Notes under the pieces: generated by a model
Database searches by the model: none
Told to the model about the DNA's origin: nothing
Seen by the model: only the letters and a program-made list of their open reading frames with translations
Source: Lasiosphaeris hirsuta
Taxonomy: Eukaryota; Ascomycota; Sordariomycetes; Sordariales; Lasiosphaeriaceae
Direction of reading: 5' to 3'
DNA length: 64,000 nt
Assembly (NCBI GenBank): GCA_030549175.1
Contig: JAUKUA010000010.1
Location: 1-64,000 of the forward strand
Made by a program: the position numbers and the translations under genes
Part shown: positions 1 to 11,183 of the stretch, in pieces
How the letters are laid out: every line of letters begins with the position of its first letter
How positions within the stretch are numbered: the first letter of the stretch is position 1

Positions 1-133
1 GGGCTAGAATAATCCTGGATTCGGTTGGAAGCGAATCCATGGTTAATTGGTAGTATGGTTGGTAAAAGAAGCTGAGGGGTCGCGTCGCGTCGGAAAGTGT
101 CCGGCTCGCTTATATGTCCGGCTCGCTTATAAA

Positions 134-345
134 ATACGTTAATAAAAACAACAACAACCAAAACAACAACAACCAAAACAACAACAACCAAAACAACAAC
201 AACCAAAACAACAACAACTGGAATAACAATAACCAAACTAATAATAACCAAAACAGTAATAACCAAAATAGTAATAACCAAAATAGTAATAACCAAAATA
301 GTAATAACCAAAATAGTAATAACCAAAACAGTAATAACCAAAAAA
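134..345. repeat. 15-bp AAC-rich minisatellite
   Basis: Tandem 15-bp units. About five copies of AACAACAACAACCAA are followed by about seven copies of the variant AAYAGTAATAACCAA. An 89-codon frame (114-383, plus) runs through it and would encode Asn-Asn-Asn-Asn-Gln pentads, but 15 bp units keep any frame open, so coding is doubtful. An 18-bp direct duplication (TGTCCGGCTCGCTTAT core) lies just upstream, at about 98-131. Confidence 0.85.
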
Positions 346-576
346 ACAGCTTTATCTACGTGCGTATGATGGACTATCGGTGAACCCCGTAGTAGTGTGT
401 GACTTGGGAACGCTTGAGAGTAACATTGTCGGTGCAATGGCGATAAGTGGATGTTGTTGTTGTTATCGATGAAACTGTTAGCGAGACGTGCTGACTTATT
501 GATGTTATAGGCTTATAACATTAAGCCTATTCGTTAGACATCTCTCTAAAGGCTCTATATAGTACTGCTATCCACC

Positions 577-1455
577 TTACCACGGCTGGTCATAGGAAGA
601 TTCTTTTAAGGTCCCGACTCGTCTGCTCAATCTTGAAAGCTTTTCGTCAATGCTGTCGAAATGAATGTTCATGACATTCTTAAGGTGCAGTTGTACCGTA
701 TCGACCCATCCCTTGAGGTCTATATTAATCCGGTAAATGTAGTCCTTAGCTAATTTAATAGATAGCTAGGTATTACTAAGATCATCCGTAACCCCAGCAA
801 TTTTCATTGTGATATAATCGATCTACCCCCTAAGGTCCCGCTTGGCTGAGTCGATCTCCTCTTTAAGACGATACTCAACCTTATTAAGGCGTTCATTTAT
901 ACTTTGGATCTTTGCCTTAATGTCCTGGTTGACCTGATCAACGTCTTTCTTAACCCAGCCAAGGTGACTATCAAACTTTACCGCGTCATCATAATTGTCC
1001 ATCTGAACGCTATAAAGGCTCTGGCTAAGTTGCCTAAAATGATCACAATTTTGATAATCGAGCTCGCCGATGGCCGTAGAGTTGGCTGTGACCTTGTCGG
1101 AAAGTCGGTTGAACTTGTCGGAAAGTTCCTTGATGGCCGTGGAGTTGGCTGTGATCTTGTAGAAAAGCTGCGAAAAGGTCGCCGTGGTACTGGCTGTGAT
1201 CTTGTCGGAAAGCTCCTTAATGGCCGTGGAGTTGGCTGTAACCTTGTCGGAAAGTTCCTTAATGGCCGTGGAGTTGGCTGTGACCTTGTCGGAAGGCTCC
1301 TCAATGGCCATGGTACTGGCTGTGACATTGTCGGAAGGCTCCTCAATGGTCGTGGTACTGGCTTTGATCTTGTTGGAAGGCTCGTTAGACTTGTCCTTGA
1401 TCAGAGTAATCAGATGAGAATGAGTAAGTTGTGAGTCCATGGTGAAGAAGAACAA
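577..1455 (-). pseudogene. Coiled-coil protein with 14-residue repeats, two premature TAG codons
   Basis: One frame runs from ATG at 1455 to TAA at 577-579, 293 codons, broken only by TAG at 823-825 and TAG at 766-768. The N-terminal half carries tandem 14-residue units (ANSTAIKELSDKVT and variants), which equal two heptads. The rest is rich in charged heptads (INERLNKVEYRLKEEIDSA; then DLKGWVDTVQLHLKNV after the stops), so a long coiled coil is expected. Reading resumes sensibly after both stops, and both fit CAG to TAG, a CpA-to-TpA change typical of RIP. Family and function are not recognised. The plus-strand frame over the same bases (904-1434) only mirrors the repeat. A functional truncated 210-residue product cannot be excluded. 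Confidence 0.6.
1070..1395 (-). repeat. 42-bp coding minisatellite
   Basis: Imperfect 42-bp tandem units inside the coiled-coil relic, each encoding 14 residues. The repeated plus-strand core reads like GGCCGTGGAGTTGGCTGTG. About six to seven units are visible, one of them disrupted near 1150-1180. A unit divisible by three keeps the frame and the heptad register while copy number changes. Confidence 0.75.
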
Positions 1456-2456
1456 GGGTGCTCAGCTAGGGGTATGTCAAGATAATTTCGCTTTCGAAGA
1501 GATGGGCGAATTATTTGGTTATCGTGTTCTGTGGGGAGACTAGATTTTGTTGTAAAAGTGCCTTGTATTTATAATGGTTTGACATAAAGATGTTGTTTAA
1601 GGTACTGTTAAGAGGATCTCTCAGATGGTTATTGTATTTGGCACAGGCTCCTTGTTTACAAATAGAGCATCGTGCCATTTATGGCAATTACTATAATCAG
1701 GAATTGACTTGATGTCGGGTTTTTAATTTCATTTTGAGTGCAGTGGTAGTATTTTTACGACAAATTCAACAACACATCATATCTCGAAAGGCAACGAAAA
1801 AAATGTTGGCGGTGGCCTGTGCCCACAGAGGCCTGTGCTCAACTACCCACCTATTTCTCCAGATTCAGATAGTAACTGCTTTTTCCCTGCACCACGTACC
1901 ACACATACTATTTCTCCCTCACCTAGGTAGTAATATCATGAAATTGCTCCCTACAAAAAAACAGGTATGTACACTCTGGAAAAGCGTACTCCGATACATC
2001 ACATCTCGAAAAACGGTTACACGGTATAAAAACGTACCTCCGAGGCGGGACCCGGAGAGAGAGAGGGAGAGAGGTTAGACCAGACATCGGGGCTATAATC
2101 CCATATGACCAATACCCTAAAAGACGATAACATCTAAGTGCTATAGATAATACTTTAAGATAAGATACATAACCTCCAGACATATGATACGATCGGTGCT
2201 CCTAGATAACAACATGGTGGATAATATATTCCCGTCAGGAGTATATACCTACAGAGAACGGTGGATAATGTGGAGGAAAGGGATAACGTCTATCCTGATA
2301 TAGGTGGGTGGGGGGTGGTAGGGTATGTGTGTTTACAGGGAGTAGTAATTCATTTCCGATTTATGTTTCACTTCCAACCCCCCTTTCCTTGGAATACCAC
2401 TTTCGTTACGGTATACCCCAATTTTTTTTCTTATAGGATATAGGGCTACCTACCCT

Positions 2457-2501
<45 letters not shown>

Positions 2502-3600
2502 TTCTATATCTCTCTCTTTATATCTCTCTCACTCTCCGCCCCTCTCTTTCTATGTATACGTCTGTTAAAACCATTCGAAACGGTTACGAACAAGGTATGC
2601 TAGGGGCCTACCTACCTCCTAAAACTCGAAGAATATCAAGGGTCACGTTAAGGCTCACTTATAGCTAAAAATAAAGAGGGGTAGGTCTTACCGTTTTCAT
2701 TTTGGATTTGTCACACTTGGCTTATGCCTAGTTAAGAACTGGCCATAGAACGTACGTCGTAAGAACAGTTGATAAAGTGACCTTAAACGATATATCTTCA
2801 GACCGGATATCCTACCTCACGTAAAAATACAGTAAAAATATCCGGTACTCGGCAAGAACGGTATAGGCTCTTATGTTATATCTTATAGAAGTGAGGTGGG
2901 GTGAATGTATTGAAGGAGCGAAGTACGTATATGGCTTAGTGAACGTTTATAGTGGTATTACTTATTATACCTTTTTTCTATCGTATACATGGGCCGTACG
3001 TTCTTACACATCCGTACTTGAGATTTTCCCTATATACTCGACTAGAGAAACAGAAACAGGGTCGTGTGAATTAACATACAAGACTAATAAGAATCCTACG
3101 TTTCGTTTTCTCCCCACCAAGTCCATTGTATCTTTCACGTTATACCCATAATATCAATTGGTACCACCCTTTAATCAAACCGTCACTATCTAATTTCATC
3201 ATTATTTCCATTGATTATCCTCGAAATTTTTCCCTATCCATCTTACGTACCTAGGTTCCCAACGACAGCCTTGTCCATGACTCGATTCCTCCATCTTTCT
3301 CGGTGACACTACGCTTACTCTACACACTTATTCCCCCACTCTGGGAACCGTCAACTAGCCCTCCTGGCACAGATTAAGACAGATCAAGGCCAGTACATCC
3401 TCCTCCTCGGAAGACGGGTCTGTGGTAGGATGGGGCTAATACGAGTCACAGGTCTCGATGAGGTAGATGTACATACGTGCACACAACGGCCAGCTCCGGA
3501 ACACGACCGGGCGAACTTAGCCGGTTTCCCGTCTTTGTCCAAGGTCTCAGTACCCGTGACCCTGACGTACGGTAGTTCCCCCCGTACCAGAGCCAGTTAG
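1456..3600. other. No recognisable gene; degenerate sequence
   Basis: Frames here are short and match no family I recognise. Small simple repeats are present: a GA run near 2054-2074 and a long CT tract at about 2453-2545. TpA is frequent, suggesting partly decayed repeats, but I could not identify the source. Confidence 0.5.
2453..2545. repeat. CT microsatellite
   Basis: A pyrimidine tract of CT dinucleotides interrupted by TTT and TAT steps, about 90 bp long. Nothing marks it as a promoter element of a neighbouring gene, because no intact gene adjoins it. Confidence 0.85.
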
Positions 3601-3945
3601 TTCTACGACATCGAGCGGAAGGTGGAGGTAAGCTTCTCGAGTGGGAAGAACCACGCCAGCTCTCCCCCCTCCCCCCCCACCACGACTACACCGCCACAGC
3701 CGCTGACATCGCCGACTTCATCCATTCCCACCGCCTTACAAACCCTACCCTCATCGTCTATTCTATGGGCGCTAAAACCGCCATGGCGTGAACCCTGCGT
3801 GAGCCCTCCCTTATCACTAACATCGTCGCTGTGGACAAGGCCCCTGCTGACGCCCGATGTCAGGCGCTAAGTTGAGGCTGATAAGATCCTCGAGGCTAGG
3901 CACTATCTGATTTCGGAGAATCCTGAGGCTTTTAGGGAAAGTAAG
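3601..3945 (+). pseudogene. Alpha/beta-hydrolase relic, ABHD11/IMO32-like
   Basis: Pieces of a mitochondrial-type alpha/beta-hydrolase can be read in shifting frames. GKNHASSP resembles the RNHGDSP segment of the family. LIVYSMGAKTAMA is the nucleophile elbow, with the putative catalytic Ser codon at 3772-3774. TLREPSLITNIVAVDKAP follows a TGA at 3789-3791. VEADKILE is the segment after the cap start, and HYLISENPEAFRES is the conserved C-terminal block that contains the catalytic His in intact homologues. VEADKILE and HYLISENPEAF lie directly next to each other here, so the segment normally between them has been deleted. At least two frameshifts and several stops make the copy non-functional. 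The family call is by memory of conserved blocks; the N-terminus is not identifiable. Confidence 0.6.
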
Positions 3946-6900
3946 AGCTCGTGCTGTCTGTCTTATTTATGCCCGAAGTGTTAACTGACGAATTGAACAG
4001 TTGTTGTGCGATTGTTCGAACCGAAGGAGTAGAAGAATGTACCTGAACGCACCGTCGAACTGCCGTGTACCCCCACGGCATCAGCCTCCGCCCCTAGTGC
4101 CCGTGGGGTTTGTCGGATGGCCTGCCCACGACATACGACCCCGTTGGAGTTACCGTGCACGTGGCAACACCACCGTCCCCGTTCACCCGAGACACCCGAA
4201 CGGCTTCCCCATCTTGCGAGGCAGCCACGCATTCCCGACTCGGAGGAAAACCATAGTTGGTGAGAGGGCGCCCAAGGGGGAGTGGTCGCTCCGGGGTGTC
4301 CTGCCCGGAACACACGAGCATTAGTGTTTGTAGCGACCGTCCTGCTGGACAACACGGTGTGCTGGATGCGGTAGAATGGATGTACATTGTTTAGGTTGAT
4401 AATAAAAGAACGAGACGTAACTCTGCTGCACTAACTAAAGTGAAGCTCGGGCGGGAAAATCTCAGGGCAACCTTGATCGTAGACAGGGTTGGTCTTCTGC
4501 CTATCCAAGAGAAACAATAGAAAACCGGCTCATGTTCTCCTCCCCCCCAAACACCAATCTACTTGCCTAATGCCAAACTCGTTGTTTGTTCTGGTGAATT
4601 CGAAGATGGTCGAGACCGGGAAGATCGGACGATGAGCGGGCCTATCAAGTTTAGGGTCACTTTGTAAGGCGGGCATGCCGGAGTGCCCAAGTCATCCGTG
4701 AGGAGGTTAGGAGTAGTGATAAGGAGTGAGGGTGAGGAATGGTGGTACTAAATGATGCTTGCGCCAAGTCGGTTGACGTCGAGTACTCGATCATTCAGTC
4801 GATGTTCAGCGTATTGGTGGTGGTGTATAGGACGCGGACCTTGTAACACCGTCGCCCCCCTCGCGCGGCTCGTCCTCGCCCTCGTCACGATAGGTGACGG
4901 CGATGGCCACGTCGTCTCCGTAGAGCCTGTGCAGTCTCTAGCTGCCGTGTAATAGACCGTATGATCGGGCTCGTGTTGAACTCCCACCGCGCAGCAGTTC
5001 GCCGCGCCATAGATCGCGTAAACGGTCACGTAGTAGCAGAGTGTAGTAGCAGCTGCTGTCGCGCCATTTGTTCATTATAGCTCCTGCGATTAAGCTCTCG
5101 TACTGCATTTCTGGCCAGGGGAACATCCAAGAGAATGTCCCAGAATTCGGGTAGTGGTCGCGTTGGATGGTTACGTCTTGGATCTGGTATTTTTAGTTTC
5201 AATTGGAATAGTGCCTCGGTGCGTGGCGTTTTTTGTATGTATTGTTCTTGGTTATTATTTTCTTTTTTCGGATGAAAGGAAATAGTGAGAAGGAACTTAG
5301 GTCGCTTATCTATGTCTTTCATGGCCGTTTCCGGACGAGGCCCTAGGGCCTCCCATTACGACGCGGACAAAGGATGTAACCATTCTTCTCTCTCGATCTC
5401 CTCGCCGTCATCCATCGACCGGTATACCAGAGTCTTGCTGTAGGCTAAAGTTATGTTAATGTTGACTGATACCATGACCGCAAACGTGAGGACGCACGAT
5501 AACAGCTCGTAGCGGCTGGGAAGGAGACCTGCCAACAACCTCTTCCACACCAGCGCGTGCGATCAAAGTTACCAGTTCATCTTGCCCATCACTTCGGGCT
5601 TCCGCCCTCGTCAACCGCCTCGATCGTACAGTACACTAGGATCGCTCTCCCAGATCGCCTCAACCTACCTTCCTCGCTCTCCCAACGCTATTCAGTCTCA
5701 ACTCTAGAGAGGAATACCAACATAAGTTTAGAGAATATCTCGGCCCAGTAGTTTTCTGCATTTTCTCCGAGACACTAAAATGGGTCGATGGGCCCCCTGA
5801 GACTTGGCCTAGACAGTGACTTGTCCAAGGATTCGGATTCGGATGGCGAGATGGAGGTGGACACTGCTGGTAGAGAGCTGCCGCTGTCCCGCCTGTTGGT
5901 AACTTTTTGTCGTAAGGTTTTCACGTCCAAGACAGGGGTCAGCGACAAGTCGTGGAACGAAATTTGTCTAAACAGATAATTACACAGGTGGTTGGGGTCA
6001 GGGTTTTTCTCGCCTTTAAGCCACTTGTTAGCGATGGCAAGTTCTAGGTTAAGGCCATGAGCCCGAGGGGATACATTAAGATATACGTAGATCAAACTGT
6101 AGTTTCACTGGATGCCGTAGGTGGTAATCTGTATCTTAGCCGAGTTCTAGACGTATTTGTCTCGGAACCGGACCCGCTGTGTCGGTCGGCGCCGGAACCG
6201 GGTCCGGGGAGTCGTTCAATTTTTGTTGTCGCTCATGGCTTACCTTGGCTCATCCTAGCTTACCTTCGTCTTACCTTGATTGTAGGTCTGGGTAGCTGAG
6301 GTATTTACGAATATAAATGTTACCTGTTGGCTAGGCCGTTATTGCTCTGTTTGATATCCGTGACTTTGGCTGCACCGTGGTAGAGACGGCGATTCGGTAA
6401 TCTTAGCCGAGCTCCGATCCCTCGGAGACTTGTGAGATTTATAATCAACGATAATAAGAAACTGGAGACTATCTAAGAAAATATTCTCTAGCTTACTAAA
6501 GTAGACTAAGACAAGACGCGGACGGCGAGTCGTTATCAGCGCTTTACGTATGACCCGGTCTACCGCCTTACTTGGACTCTCATCAAGTACGTGCTCTACC
6601 CCGTCTGTGCTTTTGACTAGAATCATGAGATTGACAATATGATCTCAGAGTGGAATGCTCTCCGGGGTGAGAAGGCTGAAGGAAACTAACGTTGAGAATT
6701 CCTACCTAATTACGTAAACAAACATACTAGGTATTAGTGACATGTAAAATAACCTAAAACTGATATTCTTTCTATCGATTTTTCCCTTCTCTTCTAGTTA
6801 TTTCCCGTGTCTCTTCTCTCCTCCTCCATTGTGCCTATTATATCGTGATATCCCTAGGCGAGAACAGTAGTATTGTTCATTTGCTTTATCTTGGTACATA

Positions 6901-8202
6901 GCTGGTTGTGTTTAAACAGTAGCTACCCCGTTCTTTGTTCTTTGTCTTGGCTCCCTGATCTCTTACCTCAAGGTTTCTGGGAAGCTATTTCTCATCCATT
7001 GCAGGGACTAAGAGCTAAATATCGATCAATGGAAGTACCTACCCAGAAAACGCCAGTTCCCTTACGGAGGTAAGGTCACTCCGGAGGTCATGGAGAGTGG
7101 CAGTTCACAGATCATGCATTTGACGTGGGGCGAGGTGTAACTCAGTACAAGACGTCGCTTCTGCATGGTATATGTTTTCTGGCACTTCTGGAGCTGAGCA
7201 ATGGGGAAAAAAGAAGCTTGAATTGAGTCTGCTCCAGCTAAGAGAGCAAGGCGCTTGAGCGCCGAATATATACAAAAGAGAGGGTGCTCTGCCGAGGCGC
7301 TAGGCTCTTGTAGAGGAGCGCAAGCTCCTCTGCAACAGCCAGCGCTCGTAGCCACATCTGTAGCTGCGCCAGAGCGCTGTGCCCACCCACCACAGTTATG
7401 GGACATGTTTAGAGCGGAGATTGTCTCAAAGTTCAAGAATGATACGCCGGTTACGAACAGAATTTTATGGGGTTAGCCACAGTTTACTAGCGGCCTGGTG
7501 AGAGTGGGATCTTGGTAAGTTTTTCCCTTCTTTTCTTGTCTTTCTCTTTCTTTTCCCTTTTCCTCGCATCTTTCCTTGCGTATCTGGGTTATGCGGATAG
7601 TAACATACCAGCACATCCTCGATCTAGGTCGAAGCCCGGCGTCTACCATTCTTTCCCAGGGCTCTATGAGGTAATTATAGGAGAACCGAGGAGAAGCTTA
7701 TACGACGGCAGAGAAAGCTAGAGAGCTCCTTGCCGACTGGTATTCGCTCTGGTAGCGGGTCCCGCGTAGGAAGGCGACGTCATCTGCCACTTTGAGAACG
7801 TGGACGTGGCCGTCATCACACGGCCCTTCGTTATAAGAATAAGTACTCAGAGTGAAACACGAAGTAATATAATTAAGTAGTCGTAAATCCTTCACATTCG
7901 GAGTGTAGTGTTTCTGACAATTAGGGATCGGTTAAGATACGTATTAGCCATGTTTTGGGGAAATAGCAGAGTTTGTGATGTGACGGCATTAATAGTAACA
8001 AGTCGTACCGTAGGAGGGTAGGTAAGTAAGAGAAGATAAATGAGAGTACATGAGATAGATCTTGATATGTACCGTGATCTTAAAAAATATCACAAAGGTC
8101 TTGACTTACTTTACATGTGTAAAGCAGCGGTAATACATACTCCCAGTCTATTCGTCCTACAAGTTCTATTCTTAATCTGGAATGTAGTCTCGGTCCTGAT
8201 CG
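3946..8202. other. Degenerate region without recognisable intact genes
   Basis: Several open frames of 60-130 codons exist on both strands (for example minus 3981-4355 and minus 7062-7436). None shows a motif I recognise or continues across splice sites into a longer product. A small perfect hairpin (GAGGAGC, GCAA loop, GCTCCTC) is at 7313-7330. I take the region to be decayed gene and repeat fragments. Confidence 0.45.
5026..5322 (-). pseudogene. Fragment of a fungal hypothetical protein
   Basis: A 98-codon minus-strand frame whose second half reads HPTRPLPEFWDILLDVPLAR followed by NAVRELNRRS. The RPLPEFWD..L...L...A.RE..RR pattern recalls a short conserved block in many fungal hypothetical proteins. 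Nothing upstream or downstream extends it, so I treat it as a gene fragment. Function unknown. Confidence 0.3.
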
Positions 8203-8589
8203 TTAAGCTGCTTTTTGACTTCTTAGCTGTCCTAAACCGTTCCTTATCTGAAACTGTGAGTCTCTCCAGTGACGGGGGACCATTATCTGCATTCTTCTTC
8301 CAGCAAGAAGCTTATCCGTCCCCTGCCTACGCTTCCATGTCTGTGTGGCCGTTTTGGCTCGCTGCACCATCTTATACAACTGAGTAAAGGAAATGGTAAT
8401 CTCCCCCACAATAGTATTGATCCCAGGGTAAATAAGCCTGTTCCCAAAACCGTTTAGCCTAATCCCGAGGACCCGTTCACCATCTATTAAACTACTATTT
8501 ACAAGCTGAAAGATTCCCTTGTGGACTAAAGCCATTTTAATTATTATCTCCCCATTCTCATTAACAACTTTTAGTCGCCATTCCACCAT
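8203..8589 (-). CDS. Hypothetical protein, possibly a gene remnant
   Basis: A 128-codon frame from ATG at 8589. The first 75 residues look like genuine protein (VNENGEIIIKMALVHKGIFQ, then LIDGERVLGIRLNGFGNRLI), with balanced hydrophobic spacing. The C-terminal third looks like out-of-frame sequence, suggesting a frameshift near residue 85. I do not recognise the family. It lies alone among degraded sequence, so it may be the start of a broken gene. Confidence 0.3.
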   Translation of the reverse strand: MVEWRLKVVNENGEIIIKMALVHKGIFQLVNSSLIDGERVLGIRLNGFGNRLIYPGINTIVGEITISFTQLYKMVQRAKTATQTWKRRQGTDKLLAGRRMQIMVPRHWRDSQFQIRNGLGQLRSQKAA

Positions 8590-8793
8590 GACCCTTACTT
8601 CTTTCCCTCGTTCCGGTACGTGAGGTTAATTCCAGTAATAATCCGAGTTAACCTAAGGCGGCCCATAATTATAACGCTATAGTGCGTTAGGGTGACGAAG
8701 ATAAGGCGTTATAATGTAAGATGATAGAACAGTTATTAGGTAGTTACAAGAAGATTAATTAAAGCCTGGACTTCTCAACTCTAATAAGGAGTC

Positions 8794-8860
8794 TGTGACA
8801 CAGTGACGGTGGTAGAAGGTGGGTGTGCCAACCACAAGGTGAGTAACAAATAGATAACGG
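8794..8860 (-). repeat. LTR-end fragment related to the chromovirus family
   Basis: Read on the minus strand, this stretch contains CTCACCTTGTGGTTGGCACA and ends TGTGTCACA. The same order occurs at the 3' ends of the large LTRs in the right part of the window (for example around 44030-44079 and 59240-59288), with a rearranged 20-bp middle. It is a short, unRIPed LTR terminus; the rest of the LTR is not recognisable. Confidence 0.55.
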
Positions 8861-10161
8861 AATAACCTTATTTAGCAGTTGGTGATCAATGGAGAAGAAG
8901 GGAGTTAGCCTGTCTATATTCGTCACACCTTAAAACCCAAACAGTGCTCCTCGCAACCACAGGGACAGGATCACCAAGTACTTCGTACGAGAGCAAGTCA
9001 ACAAGTGGTTATCTCAGAAGATGAAGATGGCAGATGATCGGAAAGGCAACAATGGTTCCACATGGATAAATTCCCCGGCACTCCGGCCCCTACCTCCTCC
9101 GTAGTCCCGCGTAGCTTCTGCATGAGCTCCCCTTCCATCACTACCAATAGTAGGGCGACGTCTTGCCGAATCGCCTTACTCCCGCCATCACATCTTACTA
9201 TGTCCGTTCCAGGGCTATCTACCTGGCTATCGCTTAAATGAGGGCATTGACCATCCAACATCCCATGGAGATGTAGATCCGTCGTTAATGCCTCGCCAGC
9301 GTCAGAGCGAGAATGGTAGGACTCCGATGGTTACGCAGTACTCGACGCGAAACCCATGGAGTCGGCGAATGGATGGGTACATATGGGGCCAAATGAGGGC
9401 GGGGCCAAGCTCCTCGCGAAACGAGGGTCGGAGCATAGCCGTGAGAGCATTGGCAAAGCCAGCTAGGGGATTGAAGAGGAGAGGAAAGCATGCGAAGTCA
9501 AGAGTACAAGAAGAGGACGGCGACCGACGTTGGGGTCGGCCGTCTATTTATGCGCGGCCGCGGCTTGCTATATATACAGTAGGGCGGGGAGTATGTTGCC
9601 AATCAGGTCAAAGCAGTGGGATAAATGGCGCGAGTAGAAAAGGGCGTTAAACCCGGCGCGGGTGACAGCGACTTCTCGATTACAGTCTTGAAAGGCTATA
9701 GAGAGAATACCCTAATCTATGGGTTCAATATATCTTTCTGTTCCGGCCGTTATCCACAGGGTTCCAAGCAAAGGTTATAAGATAGTAATCCAAGGTTCGC
9801 GTAATAGAACCGCCCTCTCGATCATGAAAAACAGCCCAGGTGTCTGAGACGAATCTGAGCGAGAAGGGGTTGGAGTGGTGGGTATTTTGTTCCCGAGCGG
9901 ACGTTTTGTGCAATACCCGCGGAGAGAGAGGAGGGTTGTTTAGTGGTGGAGTCGGAGGATGAGGTTTGTTACGCATGTTAGTTTGACAAGCAGGGGAATA
10001 CGGGGTATGAGGACATGGTTAAGGGAGGCGGCTGAGTGGGTGGGACGGTGGGCGGAGAGTAAAGAGGAGGTTTGGGGTGACCCGAGATTCCAGGAGCCGG
10101 TGCCGCCTGAGGAAGGGGAAGGAGGAGATTGCCAAGGGTGTGGGCTAACATTCCGTCCAGA
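8861..10161. other. No recognisable gene
   Basis: Only short overlapping frames on both strands; no conserved motif seen. The part next to 10162 would have been the promoter of the HNH relic. Confidence 0.45.
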
Positions 10162-10691
10162 ATGATGGCCGTCGACATGAAGCCGTACATTGTCCTCGCC
10201 GCCGCCCGCCTGACCACTTCCGCCCCGGCCACTCTCCAGGCCTGCGCTCCTATAAGTCTGTCTCATCAAAACCAACGTGGCCATGTCTCAGCACGATAGC
10301 CCGGAATCCCCTACAAGGCCACCGCCTAAAGCCAGCTCACCTCCCTCACCGTCAAGTCGTACGTCAGCCCCGGCGGCTACAACCGCAACCTCTTCCCACA
10401 CTGGAGCACCTAGGCCGGCACCTACAACTCCGGTAGTCCCCCGCTCCCGTCAGCACCCTCCCACTAGACTAAGACTCTCCAGCGAATACGTCCTCAAACG
10501 CGACGGCACCAACGCCGTTACCGACAACGCGGGCCGTCACGGACCATGTCAACCAGGAAGGGCGATAAGAGCCCCGATGCGTGGAAGCCCCGCTTACTTT
10601 GTTCTACTGCACTATACCGTCAAGTAAGTGGGCATTGAGCATTACGAGTGCCGAGAAGACGGCGCTGACAAGCATGATTAATACTTGCTAG
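10162..10691 (+). pseudogene. Secreted HNH-nuclease-family relic lacking the catalytic core
   Basis: Starts with tandem ATGs at 10162 and 10165 and an Ala-rich hydrophobic leader (MKPYIVLAAARL). The frame then carries GIPYKATA, SQLTSLTVKSYVSPGGYNR and LFPHWST, the N-terminal blocks of secreted fungal and actinomycete HNH-family proteins. TAG at 10297, TAA at 10327 and TAG at 10411 interrupt this single frame; the last two fit CAA and CAG originals. Reading shifts frame to EYVLKRDGTN, shifts again to KGDKSPDAWKP, and ends in KWALSITSAEKTALTSM with a proper stop at 10689-10691. Family members carry a DVDIDHVVPL-type HNH motif between the RDGTN and KGDKSPDAW blocks; here that part is missing, so the core was deleted. 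Family recognition rests on block order. Confidence 0.7.
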
Positions 10692-11183
10692 GCGAGGCCG
10701 CGGGTGGTTTTGGTCGGGTTTTTGTGATGCAGCTTTTGGGCTAGTTTTCTCAGGTTGCGGGATAAGCAGCGGGTTCGACGAGGTGGCGCCTTAGTCTCTT
10801 GACGGATTTAGTGATAATTTCGGTCGTGTGCAGTTGAAGAAGCGACTCGTGACTAGGAAATGAAAGAGTTGTGATGAGTTTAGCTGGTTTTCGGCGTGCC
10901 AGAAACCTCAACCTTGTCGCCTTGGAAAATATAGCCGTTACTTCCGTAGTTGATCGGATTGTATTGTGAGATTGGAGGCTTTACACACAGATCAAGGGCT
11001 TATAATGGTCGGGTGAGGGATATCGAAAGCTGAAAAGCCTGGAATCAATTTGTTACACTGGGAACCAAGGTAATATGGAGATAAGACACTCACGCATCTG
11101 TGCACAGCTGTCCAAGAATTGACAGGAAATGTGAAATTCTTTTTCGAGCTGTCAGGTGAACTTGTCAGCCCCAAGTGCAAAAA
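10692..11183. other. No recognisable gene
   Basis: Spacer between two relics. No frame, repeat or motif worth calling was seen. Confidence 0.5.

Noticed and set aside
134..1395. Possible CRISPR-like arrays
   Set aside because: The 15-bp and 42-bp units are contiguous tandem repeats without unique spacers, and the genome is eukaryotic.
904..1434. 176-codon plus-strand frame across the minisatellite
   Set aside because: It mirrors the 42-bp repeat; the minus-strand frame has coiled-coil composition and continues meaningfully past its stops.
2709..2740. TGTCACACTTGG resembling the LTR start
   Set aside because: Similarity ends after about 12 bases and no LTR body or end follows.
4748..5029. 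Aldose-1-epimerase-like strand pattern (LYTTTNTLNID.MIEYSTST) on the minus strand
   Set aside because: Only one short block fits, no catalytic residues or flanking blocks are visible, and neighbouring frames do not support it.
8794..8927. A tiny element with TGTGAC...GTCACA ends
   Set aside because: No target duplication flanks it; the left part is better explained as an LTR tail.
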